Of a stretch of DNA of 46,172 nt, positions 9,801-17,618 are shown one piece after another. Under the pieces are notes generated by a model, which had not been told where the DNA came from, searched no databases, and saw only the letters and a list, made by a program, of their open reading frames with translations. Position 1 is the stretch's first letter, and each line of letters opens with the position of its first letter. This DNA comes from an uncultured Gammaproteobacteria bacterium (lineage in GTDB: Bacteria > Pseudomonadota > Gammaproteobacteria > CAISUE01): positions 1 to 46,172 of the forward strand of contig CAISUE010000022.1 of the NCBI GenBank assembly GCA_903888615.1. Direction: 5' to 3'. Both the position numbers and the translations under genes were made by a program.

Positions 9801-9898
9801 TCGGCACAGCCTTTACTTTTTTTGTGGTACCAGCCATGTATTTATTATTAGCAAAAGACCACCGTCACGATCAATCGTTGACCGAATCTACGCTATAA
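6821..9898 (+). CDS. RND (HAE1) multidrug efflux permease, pump 1
   Basis: This 1025-residue inner-membrane pump of the AcrB/MexB type is expected to be a proton-driven trimer exporting amphiphilic drugs, host compounds or detergents through a tripartite complex. Visible landmarks are the N-terminal DIFIKRPVWAIV helix, two large periplasmic loops, and the proton-relay aspartates D401-D402 in GLVVDDAIIVGENV (TM4). The C-terminal half carries the TM10 lysine in LIGLISKHGIL, followed by FRPILMTTSAM. It heads a same-strand cluster with an outer-membrane factor, a fusion protein and a second RND pump. By eye it is roughly 70% identical to pump 2 over the first 200 residues, implying duplication. 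Substrates are unknown. Confidence 0.93.
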   Translation: MQHFTDIFIKRPVWAIVISLVILALGLKAVCSLPVLQYPYTESAQITISTVYVGASSEDIAAFITTPLENAIAQADGIDYLTSSSVQGSSTINANLRLNFDPNKAITQINTQINATLNQLPPNAQPPVISIAIGQTTAAMNIGFYSDQLPANQITDYLTRVVQPKLQAIAGVQQAQIIGGSQYALRAWLDPAKLAAYNLTTEVVSQALSNNNSVAAVGRTDGNTFVVNLTADTTVTNVEQFKQLVITTVNNAIIRLGDIADVRLGAQSYDASATFDGKPAVYIAIQLTPSANLLHVLNVVKQTLPDIETQLPQGLNAAIVYDSSDYVHNSIKDVVKALFEAFAIVTVVIFFFLGSIRALSINFVSIPLSLIGTFFCMLALGYSINLLTLLSLVLAIGLVVDDAIIVGENVQRHIELGKTPLDAALIGARELLNPIIAMTIVLIAVYAPIGFMGGLTGTLFTEFAFTLAAAVTISAIIALTLSPMMCATYLRPMDHSVTKHPFLLSFERGFTKLSEKYQQTLQHSLDFLSVTVVFAIFIFISIYFLFISSQSELAPQEDQGLILTQSTAAPNAPLRQTEGLSQQIYNVFQTFPSVLLHAYTFNGNGGLNSSVNGMVLKPWDDRSLSTNQIQPQIQVQLSQIAGATIAAFQPASLPGGGSGLPVQFVITSTAPFSELNSLTTNLLNQAQASGKFTYIDSDLKIDKQQVALVVDRDKAAQLGITMQNLSSVLNGALSENYVNYFNFDGRSYQVIPQVGRLNRLNYQQVLNYYITTGSGASVPLSTIVHLEPSVAPESINHFQQLNSATLSGVLAPGIGMGDALQFLQKTAHVLVPSNYSLNYAGQSRQFITEGSSLILTFLFALITIYLALAALFNSFRDPVIVLISVPMSICGAMLFVSLGVGGANLNIYTEVGLVTLIGLISKHGILMVQFANDAQVEGKSKREAIVLAAVTRFRPILMTTSAMVFGVVPLIIATGAGAISRYNLGLVIATGISIGTAFTFFVVPAMYLLLAKDHRHDQSLTESTL

Positions 9899-9959
9899 TC
9901 GCCAGGCGTATATAATTTACTAAACGCTTATACGGATTATTACACAGGATTTTGCGTTC

Positions 9960-11435
9960 ATGCCTGCTTTACTTACTGCTTTTCACCGATGGTGGCTTTT
10001 ACCAGTAACCAGCGTTATGCTCACCGCCTGTGTCGGCCCCGATTTTAACGTGCCCAACGCGCCTGCGGTTAACCGTTATACCACCACACCACTGAAGCCC
10101 ACGGTCGATACCCACGATCCGAGTAATGCCGGTAAAACCCAAGTGTTTGATGAAAAACAAACGCTTCCCGCTGAATGGTGGGCACTTTATCACAGCCCTG
10201 CTTTAGATGCCTTAATCAAACGCGGCTTAGCCCATAGCCCTAGCTTAGCTGCCGCCAAAGCCACCCTATTAAATGCTAAAGAAACCTATCGCTCGCAAGT
10301 GGGCACCGCTTATGCGCCATCGATTACCGCCGGTGGTGGCGCTACGCGTGAACAAAGCAATGCTGCATCGCAAAACAGCAATAACCCCAGTCAACTGTAT
10401 AATCTTTACAATACCTCCGTCAATGTCTCCTATACGCTCTATTGGGGTGTATTAAGGGCCAATGAAGCCAGTGCAGCCCAAGTAGATTATGAACGTTACC
10501 AACTCGCCGCCGCTTATTTAAGTTTGACTGCAAACATTGTTACAACCGCTATTTCCGTTGCTTCTTATCAAGCGCAAATAGCTACGGTTAATGCCTTAAT
10601 TACAGCTGAACAAGAAAATCTCGTCATTATTGAAAAACAAGTTCAGTTAGGTGCGACAGCAAAAACCACCGCCCTCAATCAAGGCAATTTACTGGCTCAA
10701 AATCGCGCATTATTACCACCTTTGCAAAATGCACTCAATCAAGCGCTTAATTCCCTCGCGGTCTATATCGGGGCTTTTCCCTCGGAAATGACCGATATCG
10801 GCGTTGCGTTGGAAAGCCTCACTTTACCCACCCAACTCCCTGTCACCCTACCGTCTCAATTAGTAGAACAACGACCCGATGTCTTATCATCGCAAGCACA
10901 ATTGCATATCGCTTCCGCTAATATTGGCATAGCAACCGCCAACTTACTGCCGCAAATCACGTTGAGTGGCAGTTATGGCAATTCCAGCAATCGCAGCAAT
11001 AATTTATTTGATGGCAATACCGGCATTTGGAGTTTCGGGGGACAATTATTACAACCGATTTTCAATGGTGGCGCACTGCGCGCGAACCGTCGAGCTAGTA
11101 TCGCTGCTTATACCGAAGCGGTTGGTAATTACCAGCAAATCGTCTTACAGGCTTTTCAAAATGTTTCAGATAGCCTAGAAGCCTTACAAACCGATGCGCA
11201 ATTATTACAAGCTCAACAACAAGCGCTTGATAGCACTCGCGAAACCTTAGCGATTATTCAAAAACAATACCGTTTAGGTGGGGCAAGTTATTTAACGGTA
11301 TTAAATGCCAATGAAGCCTATCAACAAGCAAAATTAAATCAAATTGTTGCTGAAGCTGCACGTTATTCGGATACGGCAGCTTTGTTTCAATCCCTGGGCG
11401 GCAGTTGGACGAATGCCTCGTTAAATCAATTATAA
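9960..11435 (+). CDS. Outer-membrane efflux factor (OprM/NodT-type lipoprotein)
   Basis: This 491-residue TolC-like outer-membrane channel probably forms the exit duct for the flanking RND pumps. It has a lipoprotein signal with lipobox LTAC (C24), followed by VGPDFNVPNAP, typical of NodT/OprM proteins (CxvGPdY-x-P). Two internally repeated coiled-coil/barrel halves follow, each carrying the family motifs: WWALYHSPALDALI near 72, and LVEQRPDVLSSQAQL near 302 with ATANLLPQITLSGSYG. It lies 61 bp after pump 1 and 72 bp before the fusion protein, so co-transcription is likely. Confidence 0.92.
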   Translation: MPALLTAFHRWWLLPVTSVMLTACVGPDFNVPNAPAVNRYTTTPLKPTVDTHDPSNAGKTQVFDEKQTLPAEWWALYHSPALDALIKRGLAHSPSLAAAKATLLNAKETYRSQVGTAYAPSITAGGGATREQSNAASQNSNNPSQLYNLYNTSVNVSYTLYWGVLRANEASAAQVDYERYQLAAAYLSLTANIVTTAISVASYQAQIATVNALITAEQENLVIIEKQVQLGATAKTTALNQGNLLAQNRALLPPLQNALNQALNSLAVYIGAFPSEMTDIGVALESLTLPTQLPVTLPSQLVEQRPDVLSSQAQLHIASANIGIATANLLPQITLSGSYGNSSNRSNNLFDGNTGIWSFGGQLLQPIFNGGALRANRRASIAAYTEAVGNYQQIVLQAFQNVSDSLEALQTDAQLLQAQQQALDSTRETLAIIQKQYRLGGASYLTVLNANEAYQQAKLNQIVAEAARYSDTAALFQSLGGSWTNASLNQL

Positions 11436-11507
11436 GCACAGACCTTTACAGGCTAGTGACACCTAGACAATGGACACCTTAATGAAATTTAAACATCGGA
11501 AACACCC

Positions 11508-12662
11508 ATGAAAAACCCTTTTAATGCCCAAATGAAAAAACCGCTGATTGTCATGCTAAGCAGCGTTGCCACGCTATTTATTATCGTCATTGGCATGAAA
11601 TCTTTCAAAGCCTATATGATCAACAAAAAACTGGAAACATTTAAATCCCCGATTATGACCGTATCAGCGGCACCAGTGGGCTACAGTGAATGGCAACCGC
11701 AATACCAAGCCAGTGCGACCACCCGAGCAATCCTGGGCGTTAATGTCACCTCTGAAGTCGGTGGTATGATCCGCACGATTTATTTCACCCCAGGCGCGAT
11801 GGCTAAAAAAGGTGATTTGTTGGTCCAGTTGAATATCGATCCCCAAACCGCTCAATTAAAATCCCTGCAAGCGACCGCTAACTTGGATAAAATCACGTAT
11901 AATCGCGATAAAGCCCAATATGCTATCAAAGCGATCAGCAAAGCCACACTCGATACCGACGAAGCCAATTTACAAAGTGCTATCGCAGCTGTCAATCAAC
12001 AAAGCGCCATCATTGCACAATCGACGATTCGCGCTCCCTTTGCCGGTCGCTTAGGCATCTGCCAAGTAAATCCTGGTCAATATTTAAGTCCTGGTAATAC
12101 CGTGACATCGCTCCAAACCCTCGATCCTATGTATGCTGATTTTTATGTTCCTCAATCGGCACTACCACAATTAAAAACCGGTCAAGCAGTGAGTTTAAGC
12201 TCCGATGCCTTATCTCAAGAAGTCTTTAAAGGCACTATTACCACGATCGATTCGAGTTTAAACACCAGCAGCCTCAACACAGAAATCGAAGCAACCATCG
12301 CTAATCCCGATCACCATTTAATTCCAGGCATGTTTGCCAATATCACCGTTAACACAGGGTTACCTCAAAAACACTTGACGTTGCCACAAGCAGCAGTCAG
12401 CTTTAATTCCTATGGCGCTGTCGTGTATTTATTAACACGTAGCGCTGAAAAAGATCCCGTTACAAACAAAGAGTTGTATACCACTTCGCAAATGTTTATC
12501 ACTACCGGTGAAACACGTGGCGATCAAATAACGGTTGTTAAAGGCTTGAAAGCAGGTGATTTAGTGGTAACCTCAGGTCAAGTAAAACTAAAGAACCATA
12601 GTAGGGTGACGATTAATAATAGTGCTATCTCAACCGATACAGCGGCTACCAATCCTGCGTAA
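11508..12662 (+). CDS. RND periplasmic adaptor (membrane-fusion protein)
   Basis: This 384-residue adaptor bridges the RND pump and the outer-membrane channel. It has one N-terminal membrane anchor at about residues 12-30 and no lipobox. A lipoyl/barrel-sandwich half-motif GAMAKKGDLLVQLN lies near 97, followed by an alpha-hairpin and then STIRAPFAGRLGICQVNPGQYL near 167. After this comes a beta-barrel domain and a C-terminal domain with GLKAGDLVVTSGQVKLK. It is the only adaptor in the cluster, so it presumably serves both RND pumps. The ribosome site is weak. Confidence 0.92.
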   Translation: MKNPFNAQMKKPLIVMLSSVATLFIIVIGMKSFKAYMINKKLETFKSPIMTVSAAPVGYSEWQPQYQASATTRAILGVNVTSEVGGMIRTIYFTPGAMAKKGDLLVQLNIDPQTAQLKSLQATANLDKITYNRDKAQYAIKAISKATLDTDEANLQSAIAAVNQQSAIIAQSTIRAPFAGRLGICQVNPGQYLSPGNTVTSLQTLDPMYADFYVPQSALPQLKTGQAVSLSSDALSQEVFKGTITTIDSSLNTSSLNTEIEATIANPDHHLIPGMFANITVNTGLPQKHLTLPQAAVSFNSYGAVVYLLTRSAEKDPVTNKELYTTSQMFITTGETRGDQITVVKGLKAGDLVVTSGQVKLKNHSRVTINNSAISTDTAATNPA

Positions 12663-12810
12663 GGCTATTTTTTGGGCTTCATGGCTTTCACGTGTTTAGT
12701 CTTTTAAACGCAAAAAATCGGCTAACCTATGAACGGCGCGTTTAGCTGCAACACTTAACAACCCAGCGTATCCCGATTCCTTTTCATTTAGCTGCTTTTT
12801 TTAGGTTACT

Positions 12811-15800
12811 ATGTCTAATAACAGTCTATGTTTCACCGATATTTTCATCAAACGCCCGGTATGGGCGATTGTGATCAGCCTGATTGTCTTAACCTTGGGT
12901 TTAAAAGCCGTTTTTTCTTTACCTATTTTGCAATACCCTTATACTGAAAGTGCCCAAATCATCATCACCACGCATTACACCGGGGCAAGCCCCAGTGATA
13001 TTGCCGCTTTTATCACCACCCCATTAGAAGCATCGATCGCTCAAGCCGATGGTATTGATTATTTAACCTCAACCAGTAACCAAAGCACCAGTACCATCAC
13101 CGCTAATTTGCGTTTAAATTATGACCCTGACCAAGCTATTACGCAAATCAATAGCCAAGTCAATGCAGTACTCAATCAATTACCGGTCAATGCTCAGCAA
13201 CCTGTCATCACCGTGTCCATTGGCCAAACGCTAGATGCTATGTACATAGGTTTCTACAGTAAGCAATTAACTTCTAATGACATTACCGATTATTTAACCC
13301 GCGTTGTACAACCCAGATTGCAAGCAGTCCCTGGCGTACAACAAGCCCAAGTGATCGGCGGCAGTCAATTTGCCCTGCGCGCGTGGCTCAATCCGACCAA
13401 AATGGCAGCTTATAACTTAAGCCCTGCCACCGTTGCGCAAGCCATGAAAAACAACAATGTCTTATCTGCTGTGGGACGCACCGATGGCAATGCGTTTATC
13501 GTTAACTTAAGCACCACCACGTCACTGCGTACCGTCGAGCAATTTAAAAAATTAATCGTTGCTACCGTCAATAAGAGCAATATTTATTTGCGTGATGTTG
13601 CGACAGTTAGTCTGGGTTCGCAAAATTACAATAATACCGTTAGTTTTGATGGTCGAAAGGCCGTTTATATGGGGATATTATTAACGCCTTCCGCTAATTT
13701 ATTAACCGTACTCAATCAAATAAAACAAACCCTGCCGAGCATTCAAGCACAATTACCCAATGGATTATCCGCTGGCATGGTCTATGACTCATCGGATTAC
13801 GTCAATAGCTCTATCAATGACGTCATCATGTCACTGATCGAAGCCTTCGCGATTGTAACGGTCGTCATCTTTCTCTTTTTAGGGTCCTTTCGTGCCTTAA
13901 TCATCAACTTTGTCGCCATCCCTTTATCCTTGATCGGCACCTTTTTTTGTATGTTAGTGTTAGGTTATTCGATCAATTTATTGACTTTATTATCATTGGT
14001 GTTAGCCATTGGGTTAGTGGTCGATGATGCGATCATCGTCGGAGAAAATGTCTATCGTCACATCGAGCTCGGTAAAACCCCTTTAGAAGCAGCTATCCTA
14101 GGTGCTCGTGAATTATTAAATCCCATTGTAGCCATTACGATTGTACTTTTAGCCGTTTATGCACCCATCGGTTTCATGGGTGGCTTAACCGGTTCGTTAT
14201 TTACTGAATTTGCCTTCACCCTCGCGTCAGCCGTCACTATTTCAGCCTTGATCGCATTGACCCTATCACCCATGATGTGCGCCACTTTTTTGCGGCCTGC
14301 TGATCCGACGTTTGATAAGCATTTTATCTTAGGTAGTTTCGATCGCTTCTTTAAACGTTTAGAAAAAAAATACCAACGCGGCTTAAACAAATCTTTCAAC
14401 TTTTTACCAGTGACTGCAGCTTTTGCGGCTATTGTTTTGGTAAGTATTTATTTTCTATTTATCAGTGCCCAAACGGAATTAGCACCGCAAGAAGATCAAG
14501 GCTTATTGGCAACACAAATTACCCTGTCACCGAATGCTGCTTTGACACAGACAGAAAATGTCTCTCGCTTAGTATTTAATGTCTTCAACACTTTCCCCGA
14601 TGTATTAGACCATTCGTTTTCTATCAATGGAAATAATGGCTTAAATACCGCCATCAATGGCATGGTGTTGAAACCCTGGGATCAACGCAAACTTAATACC
14701 AATCAATTACAACCCCTATTACAAACAAAAATCAATCAAATTGCCGGCGCTAAAGTCGCCGCCTTTCAACTTCCCTCTTTACCTGGTGGTGGTTCTGGCT
14801 TACCCATTCAATTTGTCATTACGACAACGGCACCTTACAAAGAATTAAATACGGTAACACAAATGATTTTAGCCAAAGCACAAGCTTCTGGCATTTTCGT
14901 TTACATGGATCCTGATTTAAAAATGGATGAACAACAAGTTACATTAACCATTAACCGCGATAAAGCAGCGTTATTAGGCTTAACGATGCAAGACATTGGC
15001 TCAACATTGAGTGCAGCTTTAAGTGAAAATTACCTTGATTATTTCAATTTTAGCGGACGATCCTATCAAATCATTCCCCAAATGGATCACCCTCATCGTT
15101 TGAATTATGCTCAAATCTTAAATTATTACATTACAACCGGTTCAGGTGCCTCTGTGCCCTTATCAACCGTCATCACCTTAAAGCCAACGGTCGTACCGGA
15201 ATCGATCAATCATTTTCAGCAATTGAATTCAGCAACCATTTCCGCCATTGTTGTCCCAGGCATTAGTATGGGTACTGCCTTAACCCGCTTACAACAAATC
15301 GCCACCCCTTTGTTACCTAATGGCTACAATATTAATTATGCATCGCAATCCAGACAATTCATGCAAGAAAATGGTGCTTTGATCATCACTTTTATTTTTT
15401 CGATGATCACTATTTATTTAGCATTATCTGCATTATTTAACAGTTTTCGTGATCCAGTCATTGTGTTAGTCAGCGTACCGATGTCGATTTGTGGTGCGAT
15501 GTTATTTGTGAGTATGGGGATCGGGAAAGCGAATTTAAATATTTATACCGAAGTGGGTTTGGTAACCTTAATCGGTTTAATCAGTAAACACGGTATTTTA
15601 ATTGTCCAATTCGCCAATGATTTGCAAAAATCCGGCATTCAAAAACGCGATGCCATCTTACAAGCCGCAGCGACTCGCTTCAGGCCAATTTTAATGACCA
15701 CCTCGGCGATGGTCTTTGGCGTCGTGCCTTTATTGATTGCCACAGGAGCAGGTGCTGCCAGCCGTTTTGATTTAGGCTTAGTGATTGCCACCGGTATTTC

Positions 15801-15885
15801 GATCGGCACCTTATTTACTTTTTTTGTTGTTCCCGCGGTGTATTTAATGCTCGCTAAAGACCATAGTCATGACAATAACCCTTAA
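12811..15885 (+). CDS. RND (HAE1) multidrug efflux permease, pump 2
   Basis: This 1024-residue pump is paralogous to pump 1 and shares its landmarks: CFTDIFIKRPVWAIV at the N-terminus, the double Asp of GLVVDDAIIVGENVYRH in TM4 near residue 403, and the LIGLISKHGIL segment with FRPILMTTSAM. The two proteins align almost without gaps and differ mostly in the periplasmic substrate-binding loops and the C-terminal helices. A 148-bp gap separates it from the adaptor gene. An AGG ribosome site lies 6 nt before the ATG. Heteromeric pumps are known for MdtBC, so pumps 1 and 2 could work as a mixed trimer or as alternatives sharing one adaptor (inference). Its stop lies 1 bp from the convergent membrane-protein gene. 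Confidence 0.93.
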   Translation: MSNNSLCFTDIFIKRPVWAIVISLIVLTLGLKAVFSLPILQYPYTESAQIIITTHYTGASPSDIAAFITTPLEASIAQADGIDYLTSTSNQSTSTITANLRLNYDPDQAITQINSQVNAVLNQLPVNAQQPVITVSIGQTLDAMYIGFYSKQLTSNDITDYLTRVVQPRLQAVPGVQQAQVIGGSQFALRAWLNPTKMAAYNLSPATVAQAMKNNNVLSAVGRTDGNAFIVNLSTTTSLRTVEQFKKLIVATVNKSNIYLRDVATVSLGSQNYNNTVSFDGRKAVYMGILLTPSANLLTVLNQIKQTLPSIQAQLPNGLSAGMVYDSSDYVNSSINDVIMSLIEAFAIVTVVIFLFLGSFRALIINFVAIPLSLIGTFFCMLVLGYSINLLTLLSLVLAIGLVVDDAIIVGENVYRHIELGKTPLEAAILGARELLNPIVAITIVLLAVYAPIGFMGGLTGSLFTEFAFTLASAVTISALIALTLSPMMCATFLRPADPTFDKHFILGSFDRFFKRLEKKYQRGLNKSFNFLPVTAAFAAIVLVSIYFLFISAQTELAPQEDQGLLATQITLSPNAALTQTENVSRLVFNVFNTFPDVLDHSFSINGNNGLNTAINGMVLKPWDQRKLNTNQLQPLLQTKINQIAGAKVAAFQLPSLPGGGSGLPIQFVITTTAPYKELNTVTQMILAKAQASGIFVYMDPDLKMDEQQVTLTINRDKAALLGLTMQDIGSTLSAALSENYLDYFNFSGRSYQIIPQMDHPHRLNYAQILNYYITTGSGASVPLSTVITLKPTVVPESINHFQQLNSATISAIVVPGISMGTALTRLQQIATPLLPNGYNINYASQSRQFMQENGALIITFIFSMITIYLALSALFNSFRDPVIVLVSVPMSICGAMLFVSMGIGKANLNIYTEVGLVTLIGLISKHGILIVQFANDLQKSGIQKRDAILQAAATRFRPILMTTSAMVFGVVPLLIATGAGAASRFDLGLVIATGISIGTLFTFFVVPAVYLMLAKDHSHDNNP

Positions 15886-15886
15886 A

Positions 15887-17593
15887 TTAAACTGCGTTTT
15901 GTTGATACTGATGCAATAATGGCTCCTTAACTGAATTCCCTTCAGGCACAGTGACAGTGGATCCCAAAGCAGGACAACAAACCTCCCATGTGGGACTCGG
16001 CATAGCAATCGTCAAGGCATCGATGCGCTTTACTAATGAAAAAAGTTCAGTGACAAAAGGAACTTCTTTAGTGAGTTCTTTAACAAAAGTGTCTTCTGCT
16101 CTTTTACGACTAAAAGCATAAGAAGCTTTGAATTCGAGGCTAAACGACGCTAAAAAAGCACACCCTACGAAAAATAGGCTTTGCTGTGCCAAAACTAAGG
16201 CTTGATACGTATTGGGTAATGAACCCGAAACGCTCAGCATACCATTGCCCAGCAGCAATTTCGATCGCTCCCAGGGTGTTAAAACTTCAGGATAAATTTT
16301 AATCACGCTAGGTTTAAAGAAATCTGTTAGCAAAGCACCATAAGCATAAGCTTGAATAAACGCTAATAAAGACATGGAAATCATCACCATCGCTGCCGAG
16401 GCAATAGCTACATAACGCGGTTCTATTGCGCTAAACAATACCAAGCTAATACTATAAAAATTACTCAAGCCAGCAATACACAATGCTGTTAAAGCAAAGC
16501 CAATGCTTCTAACCGCTACACTCGATATCCAAGGATGATGCGGTGAGCTAGCCTGATTCGATAGCTTCAATAAAGCTTTTATTAATTCTTCATCCGACAC
16601 AGTTTTCAGTGTCACAAGTATCTTTTCTATATTGCCTTCTGTATTAGCAATTGTTATATCAAACCCAGTACTAACAATATGGGTATGAATTGTTTGTAAT
16701 GCGTTCAAAATATTTTTATAGAGCGGATTAGAGGGCAATTGAGCCCGATGGCTATTACCATTAAAACTTAAATTAGAACTGCCACTACTCTCACTATGAA
16801 CACTTTGGTTAAGTAATCCAACTGGCGCGCGTAAGTCTTGCACTAAGTTTTTAAAGTTTCGCATCAAGTCATGACTTGCTTGAGCTAACTGCGCTTGATC
16901 TTTAAAATAACGATCAAGCAGTGCAAAGCTTAACAAAAATTCACTTAATACCGTCTGCAATAAGCCTACTGCAGCACGTTGCATGGTTGGAAAAGACAAG
17001 GCATTGGCAATAAAACTGCTAATGCTAAGATAAGCTATGGCGATAAAGTAACACACTTGGGCAATTTCACCATCATCACCCTCTTGTACATGGGCATAAC
17101 CGAGCATCGCGGCTAATTGTTGAACACTAACGTAAGCTAAGCCACCAAAGATTAACCCAGCTAACACACTCGAAAGCGTATTGATCACATTTACTAAGCT
17201 AACATTTTCTGCTGCTAAAAGATCTTTTAACGTTACATTAACCAGATCATTGAAAGTCTGGGTATTAAAAGCACGCATTAAACGCCGTTTGGGCTCTACA
17301 GTGACACTAAAAACTATTAATTCGCTCACAATACGCGCTAAAAGAATGCCCACATTATTCGCAGCGTTATTTTCAGTAAATAATTTATCCACCAATAATG
17401 CTGCAAACAAACCCGAAGGCACAATGGAACTGACTGTAATGATTTCACCCAAAACATTACTCACGATCTTGCTAGCAACCGCAGGGGCTTTTGGTTCTAC
17501 TACAGGCATCGCTTCATAACGCAAATCAACTGGCGAACTAGCTACACTATTACTGAGTTGAATACTATCGGCATTAAAACTAACACTACGCAT
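15887..17593 (-). CDS. Unrecognised polytopic membrane protein (568 aa)
   Basis: I do not recognise a family. The ATG at 17593 (MRSVSFNADS) is preferred. A TTG at 17635 would add 14 residues and overlap the upstream gene by 17 bp. After a polar N-terminus of about 55 residues there are hydrophobic helices in two blocks. These are separated by a soluble central part of roughly 120 residues rich in Ser/Asn (HSESSGSSNLSFNGNSHRAQLP). The second block has about four membrane helices, followed by a charged helix (FSRKRAEDTFVKELTKEV) and a cytosol-like tail ending EPLLHQYQQNAV. There is no signal peptide. This architecture is common among secreted membrane-inserting proteins of Legionella-like bacteria, but nothing here proves secretion. 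Confidence 0.7.
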   Translation of the reverse strand: MRSVSFNADSIQLSNSVASSPVDLRYEAMPVVEPKAPAVASKIVSNVLGEIITVSSIVPSGLFAALLVDKLFTENNAANNVGILLARIVSELIVFSVTVEPKRRLMRAFNTQTFNDLVNVTLKDLLAAENVSLVNVINTLSSVLAGLIFGGLAYVSVQQLAAMLGYAHVQEGDDGEIAQVCYFIAIAYLSISSFIANALSFPTMQRAAVGLLQTVLSEFLLSFALLDRYFKDQAQLAQASHDLMRNFKNLVQDLRAPVGLLNQSVHSESSGSSNLSFNGNSHRAQLPSNPLYKNILNALQTIHTHIVSTGFDITIANTEGNIEKILVTLKTVSDEELIKALLKLSNQASSPHHPWISSVAVRSIGFALTALCIAGLSNFYSISLVLFSAIEPRYVAIASAAMVMISMSLLAFIQAYAYGALLTDFFKPSVIKIYPEVLTPWERSKLLLGNGMLSVSGSLPNTYQALVLAQQSLFFVGCAFLASFSLEFKASYAFSRKRAEDTFVKELTKEVPFVTELFSLVKRIDALTIAMPSPTWEVCCPALGSTVTVPEGNSVKEPLLHQYQQNAV

Positions 17594-17618
17594 AAAATTA
17601 CCATTAAGGGTTAACTTT

